From NCBI GenBank assembly GCA_964546565.1, contig CAZJKC010000032.1, positions 1 through 19,080 on the forward strand: a stretch of 19,080 nt of DNA, read 5' to 3'. The DNA is from CAG-826 sp964546565 (GTDB lineage Bacteria; Bacillota_I; Bacilli_A; RFN20; CAG-826). The notes under the pieces were generated by a model. It saw only the letters and a list, made by a program, of their open reading frames with translations, was not told where the DNA came from and did not search any database. Positions 7,777-13,261 of the stretch are shown piece after piece (the stretch's first letter is position 1; the number at the start of each line of letters is the position of its first letter). Both the position numbers and the translations under genes were made by a program.

Positions 7777-8102
7777 AAGCATCAATTGGTAATTTGTATA
7801 ATAAGAAAACAATGAAAATAGAGCATCCTATAATTTGTTATTTTAAATCATTCATATTCTATTGTTGATGTGAAATCAATTAAAGAAGAAATTAAAACAA
7901 AGTTAATAGCTTAGAAAATGCTAGTACAAATAATTAAATGGTTACAATGATTAAAAAAAGAATATAATGATGATAGAAATATGCAAAAAGGAAAAAACAC
8001 TAGCTCGATTATTATTCTTTTTGTTAATAAAAGTTGATGACAACAATTTAGAGAGCTGGTAGTATGTATTCTAATCATATAAAGAAAGGAGCTAACAAAT
8101 AT

Positions 8103-8312
8103 ATGCCATTTAAATCAAACTCTAATGGTACTAAAACTTGGACGAATTCATCAGGAACATATTCTCATACACGTGATAGAAGTGGTCATTTGGTAAGTGT
8201 CACAACGAAGAATTCGGGATATACTAAAACAACAAGTTATTCTAATGGAAAAGCCAAAAGTACAAAAACGACATATTCATCGAATGGACGTTCTATTATT
8301 CGTAAAAAATGA
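8103..8312 (+). CDS. Small Ser/Thr/Gly/Tyr-rich protein
   Basis: A 69-residue basic, low-complexity protein starts MPFKSNSNGTKTWTNSSG and ends GRSIIRKK. Short related motifs recur (GTKTWTNSSGTYSHT, GHLVSVTTKNSGYTKTT, GKAKSTKTTYSSNG), roughly every 18-20 residues, giving alternating polar beta-strand-like segments. There is no signal peptide or membrane span. I prefer ATG 8103 because AAAGGAG (8085-8091) lies 11 bases upstream; an in-frame ATG at 8064 would add 13 residues but has a poorer ribosome site. A strong terminator follows 35 bp downstream, supporting a real single-gene transcript. I do not recognise a function. The 7777-8062 gap on its left is AT-rich and shows nothing I can support. 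Confidence 0.6.
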   Translation: MPFKSNSNGTKTWTNSSGTYSHTRDRSGHLVSVTTKNSGYTKTTSYSNGKAKSTKTTYSSNGRSIIRKK

Positions 8313-8347
8313 TGAAATATAAGTTTTTTTCTTACAAATTTTAACAT

Positions 8348-8405
8348 AAAGAAATTAAGCACTTAAATGATCTCTTGGAGATGATGTTATGGTGCTTTTT
8401 CTTTA
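8348..8405 (+). terminator. Terminator of the small gene
   Basis: AAAGAAA (8348-8354) and AAGCAC (8357-8362) pair with GTGCTT (8392-8397) and the following TTTCTTT. An inner pair, ATCTC with GAGAT, lies in the loop. The T-rich 3' side completes a plausible terminator behind the gene ending at 8312. Confidence 0.6.
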
Positions 8406-8537
8406 ATATTAAATAATAAAGATAAGCTATGAATACAATCAACTGAATTTGTTTTGCCTATCAAATGAAATATAAAGATTATGTTTTTTATTAAATTGCA
8501 ATTAGTTATTTTTGTTACTATGATGCACACCGATTTT

Positions 8538-8977
8538 ATATTGAATTTGTTTTCCCTGAAATTGAATTCATTAAAATAGGGGCTGAAGCTTTTTATGATG
8601 AATATATAAAGGATGTTATTACGATTTTTTATTTCACATCGCTTTGAAGAAATGGCTAGAACATTTTTTCTTTTTACGTAAAAAAAGGAAAGCTTCGTGA
8701 CTTATCTAATATTGGAACATATTACTATTATGATGAGAAAACGCACTTACATGAAGAATCTGATATTGCACTCAAGCACATAAATCAGTATGACATTTAT
8801 GAAGTGAAATACTATTCTAAACCTATGTCACTATGTGAAGTTTATGAAGAAGTAAGACAAGTTACCGCTATCAAGGGAATAAATATTGGTCATATTGGAT
8901 TTATCGCTACGGCTGGTTATGAAGATACGTTAGATGGTTACGAATTCATTGATATAAACGAGGTATATAATGTTTAA
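8538..8977 (+). pseudogene. Decayed C-terminal copy of a DUF234 ATPase
   Basis: This is a partial second copy of the C-terminal domain of the gene at 4324. From 8577 on it matches 5295-5716, including the stop and about 25 bp of 3' flank (to 9001). Before 8577 a diverged coding trace (FYIEFVFPEIEFIKIGAEAFYDEY) still resembles the DUF234 linker. One +1 insertion (near 8625) and one -1 deletion (near 8670) break the frame, with a TGA in between. Similarity is uneven: the last ~200 bp have about six differences, while the part before 8700 has many. The nuclease-like residues persist as ESDIAL ... YDIYEVKYY. No start, promoter or ATPase domain remains. The preceding 8406-8537 contains nothing I recognise. 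Confidence 0.8.
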
Positions 8978-9008
8978 ATCATGTTAGGCTTTTAATATGT
9001 ATTAATAG

Positions 9009-9037
9009 AAAAAACACCAAATTAAGATTCTTTGGTG
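9009..9037 (-). terminator. Terminator for the minus-strand COG2865 remnant
   Basis: On the minus strand CACCAAA (9037-9031) pairs with TTTGGTG (9021-9015) around a 9-nt loop, followed by six T (9014-9009). It is a textbook terminator 6 bp beyond the stop of the reading frame at 9043. Confidence 0.8.
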
Positions 9038-9042
9038 CTTGT

Positions 9043-9917
9043 TTAATAAACCAATAGTTCGTACTTATTCAAACAAAGTAAGGTTAAATTTAATTTGCCA
9101 TTCAATTCGCCACTATTGTCGTTTAACTCGCCAAAATTGTTATTTGATTCGCCATTATTGTAATTTATCACTTCATTTATCACTTCATTTATTACCCCAT
9201 TCCGAATAGTGGCATTTAACATAAAGGAATTATCTGTATATTCAGGATCGGGAAGTTCTGCATTTTTCATCTCATCAAATAAACGATCGACACCCTCCCC
9301 AAATTCTTTTACATATTCATATTGATGCAAGATTTCAGCAATTTTTGGGTTACGGGAAAAATGTACTTTACGAAGATTATTAAGACGAACAATTCCCGGC
9401 AAATTGCCCGGGCTTTCAATAGTAATATGGTCATCAAACATCTTGATTTGAATATCCGTGCCTTTAATGCTGTAATCACGATGCGCAATAGCGTTAATAA
9501 TTATTTCTTTCCAGCAAATTCAGGATATTCGGGAGTGGTAATAAAGATACCGTCTTTTCCAAGCCTTGTCCATTCCTTGATTTGACTTCTAACAAAATCC
9601 AAAGACTGACGAACGACATCGAGAATACGACCATTAAAAATCTCGTCTTTAATGACATTCATCTCCGTACCGACTTTGGCTTCAATACCATCATAACGGA
9701 TAAAGCGAACTCTTGCTCTTGGATAAAAATCTTTGTGGATTCTTACCGAAAAGCAGTATTGCAGCACCGCTTAATTCCTCTCTACCGTCGTGATGAATGA
9801 CATAATCGTTGTTTTGACGGATATATTCCTCCGCAGATTTACCGTAGCCGATCTTCTTGCAGTATTCCGCAACAAAATCCATATCTAAATCCTCTATGGA
9901 AGAACGGTACACAGGTT
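9043..9917 (-). pseudogene. COG2865-type ATP-binding regulator/helicase-like protein, truncated and frameshifted
   Basis: Three minus-strand frames read in succession give one protein of the AlbA_2/GHKL (COG2865, RecG-like ATP-binding) family. The first (9917-9725) runs from PVYRSSIEDLDMDFV to LLFGKNPQRF. A one-base gain in the A-run 9725-9729 shifts it to YPRARVRFIRYDGIEAKVGTEM and on to TTPEYPEFA. A one-base loss near 9512 shifts it again to KEIIINAIAHRDYS (the GHKL N-box), then ITIESPGNLPGIV and EFGEGVDRLFDEM. The C-terminal tail is a short-repeat linker (NEVINEVIN..., GELN...). The whole N-terminal AlbA_2 DNA-binding domain is missing: an in-frame TAA stands directly before PVYRSS, where the 24-bp repeat module begins. 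Both shifts lie at or beside homopolymers, so sequencing error could explain them, but not the N-terminal loss. Its codons are more GC-rich than its surroundings. Confidence 0.85.
9097..9199 (-). repeat. Short in-gene tandem repeats (12 bp and 21 bp)
   Basis: Inside the 3' end of the COG2865 remnant, three near-perfect 12-bp units (9164-9199, coding INEV/INEV-type text) adjoin three 21-bp units. The GCC marks of the 21-bp units lie at 9109, 9130 and 9151 and code GESNNNF, GELNDNS and GELNGKL. Repetitive linkers at this place before a C-terminal winged helix are common in this family and vary in length by slippage. Confidence 0.55.
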
Positions 9918-9990
9918 ATAGATTAGCACATTAAATGAAGCTCATAATTGCAAATTAAATAAGGACAGTAAGTGCAAAATGAATTTTTTT
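9915..9990 (+). repeat. 24-bp direct-repeat module (copy A)
   Basis: Two exact-length 24-bp units, 9926-9949 (GCACATTAAATGAAGCTC...) and 9950-9973 (GCAAATTAAATAAGGAC...), are followed by the start of a third (GCAAAATGAA, 9974). Read toward the minus-strand gene, a TATAAC box (9920-9915) lies 5 bp beyond the first unit. The first 38 bp, including TATAGA, match the copy at 17839 with about four differences. The COG2865 remnant begins inside the TATA-like box, so the module again sits at the breakpoint of a 5'-truncated gene. It may be a promoter with iterated regulator sites. Confidence 0.65.
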
Positions 9991-10017
9991 GGAGTAATAA
10001 TTACAAATGATGATAAT

Positions 10018-10045
10018 AATAAAAAAAGTATTCCAATCAATACTT
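10018..10045 (-). terminator. Possible minus-strand terminator
   Basis: AAGTATT (10026-10032) pairs with AATACTT (10039-10045) around a 6-nt loop. On the minus strand a run of T follows, from the plus-strand A-run 10021-10027. It could end a transcript from the minus gene at 10460-10657, although 415 bp separate them. Confidence 0.4.
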
Positions 10046-10100
10046 AGTATTATGTCCTTTACAAATTTTTTTAATTCTCTGCTTCGTATTATTTAAGGAT

Positions 10101-10133
10101 TACGTAAATGAGAGCGTTACGTATTCTTTTTTT
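10101..10133 (+). terminator. Possible plus-strand terminator
   Basis: TACGTAA (10101-10107) and TTACGTA (10117-10123) form a 7-bp stem with a 9-nt loop, followed by TTC and seven T. No intact plus-strand gene lies just before it, so it may be left from a lost gene or isolate the repeat-bearing promoter at 10162. Confidence 0.5.
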
Positions 10134-10161
10134 ATTTTTTCCTCTTTTTTAGTTAATAATT

Positions 10162-10230
10162 TACCGCAAATCAGTAAAGTGAAATACCACAAATCACTAA
10201 AATAAAATTCAACAAATCATTCAAGTAATA
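10162..10230 (+). repeat. Three 23-bp tandem repeats upstream of an ATPase stub
   Basis: Three abutting 23-bp units lie at 10162-10184, 10185-10207 and 10208-10230. Units 1 and 2 begin TACCGCAAATCA and TACCACAAATCA; unit 3 begins TTCAACAAATCA. The conserved part is the first 12 bases, with A-rich remainders. They lie about 60 bp before the start of the DUF4143 stub at 10289, a promoter-proximal position typical of iterated sites for a DNA-binding regulator. The sequence differs from the 24-bp family elsewhere in the window, but the architecture is the same. Confidence 0.6.
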
Positions 10231-10288
10231 TTGATTTTTTCCTTCGTTTGATAAAATATAACTAATCTTGCATAAAGGAGAAAATGCC

Positions 10289-10444
10289 ATGAATTACAAA
10301 AAAAGAATTATAGATGACCAACTCGACTTGAAATTAGAGTCTTTCGGCGCAACTTTAATCGTCGGTCCCAAAGGTTGTGGAAAACCTACTTGCTGTGGCC
10401 AATACCGTACCTTCAAAACTTTTAATTGGAGATAAACCATATTA
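10289..10444 (+). pseudogene. N-terminal stub of a DUF4143-type ATPase
   Basis: ATG 10289 follows AAAGGAG (10274-10280) at good spacing. The peptide MNYKKRIIDDQLDLKLESFG then ATLIVGPKGCGK is the start of one branch of the AAA_14/DUF4143 ATPases, up to Walker A. Right after GCGK the frame is damaged: the Thr of GKT is Pro, and a shift moves the family text (AVANTVPSKLLIGDKPY) into another frame, which stops at TAA 10442-10444. The remaining ~350 residues of a normal family member are absent. Expressed protein would be a ~49-residue frameshifted peptide, so the gene is dead although its ribosome site and upstream repeats persist. Confidence 0.75.
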
Positions 10445-10459
10445 ATTTGAGGTTTTTTT

Positions 10460-10657
10460 CTAATAGCCTTGTAATATTAGAGTTCCTGCTATTGAAATAT
10501 CTAATTTCTCTAGATAAAATTCCTCTAATTCTCGTGCATAAAGAGTTATTAAGCGTGCTGATTCTTTCTTGCTAATTGTTTGTTGTAAATAATCTTCTAC
10601 TTTCTTCTTATAATCTTCTAAAGTCATTGGAACGCTCGCCTCTTTCATTGCCTTCAT
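10460..10657 (-). CDS. Small hypothetical helical protein
   Basis: A 65-residue, mostly helical, charged protein contains MTLEDYKKKVEDYLQQ, then SKKESARLITLYARELEEFY and a hydrophobic end (SIAGTLILQGY). An internal Met (MTLEDY, about residue 11) could be the true start, with GAGGCGAG about 10 bases upstream; the upstream ATG at 10657 has only a distant GGAG. The pattern of a helical body and a small hydrophobic C-terminal motif resembles small uncharacterised proteins common in gut Bacillota, but I assign no function. It is antisense to nothing and sits between the ATPase stub and the defence block. Confidence 0.5.
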   Translation of the reverse strand: MKAMKEASVPMTLEDYKKKVEDYLQQTISKKESARLITLYARELEEFYLEKLDISIAGTLILQGY

Positions 10658-10763
10658 TATATGCTAAATCTCCACTATTTGACACTATTACTTTTTATTG
10701 TCGTTTTGTGATATATTACTTATCTTTGGATGAATAATCCGAAATTAGAACAATAAAATCATG

Positions 10764-10791
10764 AAAAAAGCGTATAAAATCGTGCTTTTTT
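10764..10791. terminator. Bidirectional terminator-like hairpin
   Basis: AAAAAAGC (10764-10771) pairs with GCTTTTTT (10784-10791), with a 12-nt loop. It could stop transcription in either direction and separates the small minus-strand gene from the defence block. The rest of 10658-10911 holds nothing I can identify. Confidence 0.55.
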
Positions 10792-10911
10792 GTTATTTGA
10801 CACAATAATCATAATAAGGGAAAATGTGGTATTTTTTTGTTTACATGTATAAGGAATGTTCTTTGCTTAATCCGTTACTACGTACAAAAATATATTTTTT
10901 ATGAAAAAATA

Positions 10912-10941
10912 TTGCATAAAAAATAATTTGAAATATATAAT
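10912..10941 (+). promoter_or_regulatory. Promoter of the ATPase/TOPRIM operon
   Basis: TTGCAT (10912-10917) and a consensus TATAAT (10936-10941) are separated by 18 bp in a very A/T-rich context. The SD GGGAGGG (10948-10954) follows at once, so the leader is very short, about 14 nt before the start codon. Confidence 0.65.
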
Positions 10942-10962
10942 AGTATTGGGAGGGCAATACAT

Positions 10963-12219
10963 ATGTTATTGAGTTTAAAAGTTAACAACTGCTTCATTTA
11001 TGATAAAGAAGTTGAGTTCTCTATGCGGGCTAATATGCATCAAAAACGATTTATTAGTAATTTGATAAGTATAAATAACTCTAATGTTTTAAAATCGTCG
11101 ATTATTTTAGGACCGAATAATACTGGTAAAACGAATCTTGTTCGAATTTTAGCAACTATTAAAGATATTATTCTTAATGGTAAATTAAAACTTAGCAAGA
11201 ATTTATTTGTTGATAATAATCTTTGTACTTTAGAAATTGTCTTTTTAGATCATGGTCACGAATATGGCTTTGAAATAAAATATGATGTTTCAAATGAAGA
11301 ATATGTTTATGAAAGATTTTATGAAATTTCATATGATATTCATAAAAATAAAAAAATTAGTAATTTAATAGTGAGAGATTTTCTTCAGGATATTTATTAT
11401 TGTGAAAATGATGAATTATTATTAAGCATCATGAAGGTATCATCTAAAAACAATATTTTAATTCATTTAGTTGATGTTAATAAATTTGATAAGTTAAAGA
11501 GTATTAAAGATATATTAGTTGCTTTTGCTTCAAAAATTGATATTGTCGATATGAATAATATACCTATTTCCAAGACTATTGAACTTTTAAAAAAATCCGA
11601 TGAAAATAAACAAAAGATTGTTGATTTTATTTTAAGTGCTGATTTGGCTTTGGAAGATTTTCGCTATTTAAATGATGATGAATTAAAGATAGAATTAGCT
11701 ATTAATGACGATAATAGTAAAGCTCAAGAAAATGTTTTGAATACTTCCTCTTCATTTATTGATATGCTTCATTTAGCTTCTGTATATAAAGGAAAGATAG
11801 TTCCTAGTATTCTTTTTGATTCGACAGGGACTAAAAAAGTAGCCGCTTTAGCTAGTTATGTTATTGATTCATTAGAGAATGGACGTATTCTAGTGGTGGA
11901 TGAGCTAGATAATAGTTTACATTTTAAAATTACTAGAGCGATTATTGCTTTGTATAATAATGAACTTAATGAGTCAGCTCAATTGATTTGTACAGTACAC
12001 GATATTTCTCTATTAGATTGTCAAAAATTATTTAGAAAAGATCAAATTTGGTTTACTCATAAAGACCAAGAGAATGTATATTTATATTCTTTGATAGAAT
12101 TTACATCTGATAAAGATGGTATTAGAGAAACTTCTGCTTTGATTGAAAAATATAAGCAAGGTGTATTTGGCGCAATACCGGATCCTGATTTATTAAATGT
12201 ATTAATCGATAAAAGGTGA
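10963..12219 (+). CDS. COG1106-type AAA ATPase (AbiLi/RloA/AriA-like)
   Basis: This 418-residue ABC-like AAA ATPase is of the AAA_15/AAA_21 type. Walker A is GPNNTGKT (50-57), the signature-like STGTKK is at 287-292, Walker B is RILVVDELDNSLH (308-320) with the D-loop, and an H-loop-like TVHD is at 344-347. RKDQIWFTHKD (358-368) is the block usual in the COG1106 family. ATPases of this kind act as sensors in two-gene abortive-infection systems (AbiL, RloAB-like, PARIS), where they hold a TOPRIM effector until a phage signal appears. Here the next gene, 4 bp downstream, is a TOPRIM-like protein, as in those systems. ATG 10963 has SD GGGAGGG and its own promoter. All motor motifs are intact. 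Which named system it belongs to cannot be settled by eye; an ATPase-plus-effector defence pair is the inference. Confidence 0.8.
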   Translation: MLLSLKVNNCFIYDKEVEFSMRANMHQKRFISNLISINNSNVLKSSIILGPNNTGKTNLVRILATIKDIILNGKLKLSKNLFVDNNLCTLEIVFLDHGHEYGFEIKYDVSNEEYVYERFYEISYDIHKNKKISNLIVRDFLQDIYYCENDELLLSIMKVSSKNNILIHLVDVNKFDKLKSIKDILVAFASKIDIVDMNNIPISKTIELLKKSDENKQKIVDFILSADLALEDFRYLNDDELKIELAINDDNSKAQENVLNTSSSFIDMLHLASVYKGKIVPSILFDSTGTKKVAALASYVIDSLENGRILVVDELDNSLHFKITRAIIALYNNELNESAQLICTVHDISLLDCQKLFRKDQIWFTHKDQENVYLYSLIEFTSDKDGIRETSALIEKYKQGVFGAIPDPDLLNVLIDKR

Positions 12220-12223
12220 TATT

Positions 12224-12853
12224 ATGACTAGATTGCCACATATAGATTATAGACATAGGGTTTGTATTATTTGTGAAGGTTATGAAGAGTATTATTATTT
12301 AAGTAAACTTTTAGATTTGAATGTTTGGAGTAAAAAATATGAGTTTACCCTTATCAATGCTAAAGGTGCCCCAAATATTTTTCCAAGATATCAAGATGCA
12401 TACAATAATGAAAGATATGAAATGATTTTGATTTTTTGTGATACAGATAAGCCGTCATCATGTAATCATTATTCTTTAATAAAAAGAAAAATCAATAATT
12501 TTCATGATCAAAATGATGCGTCAAAGCAAATTGTAATTTTTGCAAATCCATGTACTATGCAAATAGTATTGTTACATTTTGCTGATGTTCGTTTGCGTAC
12601 ACAAGCTAAAAAGGTTAATGCACTTTTAATATTTCAATTAACAGGTGTAAATCAATATAAAGCCAAGGAAGAACAAATTAAACAAATATGTAGCCAGATT
12701 TATATCCGAACATATAAGGAGATGAAAGAAAGAGTAATGAGCATTTGCAATAGTGACAATCAAATTAGTAGCACTAATTTTGGAATATTTCTGAATTATT
12801 TTGAAAATGATGATATTGAATGGATAAAAGATATAAATAAAAATCTTGGTTAG
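12224..12853 (+). CDS. TOPRIM-like partner protein (RloB/AbiLii-like)
   Basis: This 209-residue protein is read together with the upstream ATPase: the gap is 4 bp and its SD (AGGTGA, 12212-12217) overlaps that gene's end. The N-terminal core RVCIICEGYEEYYYL carries the conserved Glu of a TOPRIM fold (E18). The second acidic motif MILIFCDTDKP gives D73 and D75, the DxD that binds metal. FANPCTMQIVLLHF is a later conserved core strand and helix. This is the layout of RloB/AbiLii or DUF4435-like proteins, predicted nucleases or nucleic-acid-processing effectors of abortive-infection modules. About 210 residues fits the RloB-like size better than the longer PARIS effector. The C-terminus (SSTNFGIFLNYF) is unassigned. 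Catalysis is inferred from motifs only. Confidence 0.7.
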   Translation: MTRLPHIDYRHRVCIICEGYEEYYYLSKLLDLNVWSKKYEFTLINAKGAPNIFPRYQDAYNNERYEMILIFCDTDKPSSCNHYSLIKRKINNFHDQNDASKQIVIFANPCTMQIVLLHFADVRLRTQAKKVNALLIFQLTGVNQYKAKEEQIKQICSQIYIRTYKEMKERVMSICNSDNQISSTNFGIFLNYFENDDIEWIKDINKNLG

Positions 12854-12872
12854 TCAAGTGTAAAAAAGTAAT

Positions 12873-12920
12873 CAATGAAAATCCAATGGACTTGGTGCAT
12901 CCATTGGATTTTTTTCATTG
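12873..12920. terminator. Shared bidirectional terminator between convergent operons
   Basis: ATCCAATGGA (12881-12890) pairs perfectly with TCCATTGGAT (12900-12909). The stem extends with AAA (12878-12880) and TTT (12910-12912), and CAATG/CATTG add outer pairing around a T bulge. T runs on both strands make it usable by the plus operon ending at 12853 and by the minus operon ending at 12935. Confidence 0.85.
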
Positions 12921-12934
12921 TTTTAAATGTAAAA

Positions 12935-13261
12935 TTATAACTTATTGTATTTTGTTGATATTCCTTTTGCTTTTTCGATAGGATATTTCTTTTCTGTTTT
13001 ATCCATTTTCATATTAATAATATCGATAATATCAACATTTAACACTTGAGCAAATTGTAGACAATAATTCATAACGTCCGCTAATTCATCTAACACCGCA
13101 TTGCGATCATAATCATTATCATTCCATTGAAAACATTCTAATAATTCATTAGCCTCAATGGAAATAGATTTAGCAAGATTACTAGGCGTATGGAATTTAT
13201 TCCAATCGCGTTCATCGTTGAATTGTTTGATTCTTTGATTCAATAGCGTTAATCTATCCAT
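12935..13261 (-). CDS. MazG-like nucleotide pyrophosphohydrolase
   Basis: A 108-residue all-alpha NTP-PPase of the MazG / RS21-C6 type hydrolyses a (d)NTP to the monophosphate and pyrophosphate. The metal-binding helices are visible: EANELLE (E36, E39, E42) and, 17 residues later, DELADVMNY (E59, D62), giving the family ExxE ... ExxD pattern. W45 and W20 fit the nucleotide pocket of such proteins. Length is right for a single-domain member. The start overlaps the helicase stop by 13 bases (13249-13261), so the two are translated as a coupled pair. In this setting a nucleotide-degrading enzyme next to a nuclease-helicase suggests a combined antiviral role; that is inference, and housekeeping clean-up of nucleotides is the alternative. 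Confidence 0.85.
   Translation of the reverse strand: MDRLTLLNQRIKQFNDERDWNKFHTPSNLAKSISIEANELLECFQWNDNDYDRNAVLDELADVMNYCLQFAQVLNVDIIDIINMKMDKTEKKYPIEKAKGISTKYNKL

Noticed and set aside
8064..8102. ATG 8064 as the start of the small Ser/Thr-rich gene
   Set aside because: The better SD (AAAGGAG) lies downstream of it and points to ATG 8103.
9322..9800. Plus-strand frames across the COG2865 remnant
   Set aside because: Antisense to three frames that join into a recognisable protein; no start signals.
10963..12219. Mycoplasma code (TGA = Trp)
   Set aside because: TGA ends this ATPase gene right before the next SD/start and ends dinJ in an ATGA overlap; Trp is TGG throughout.
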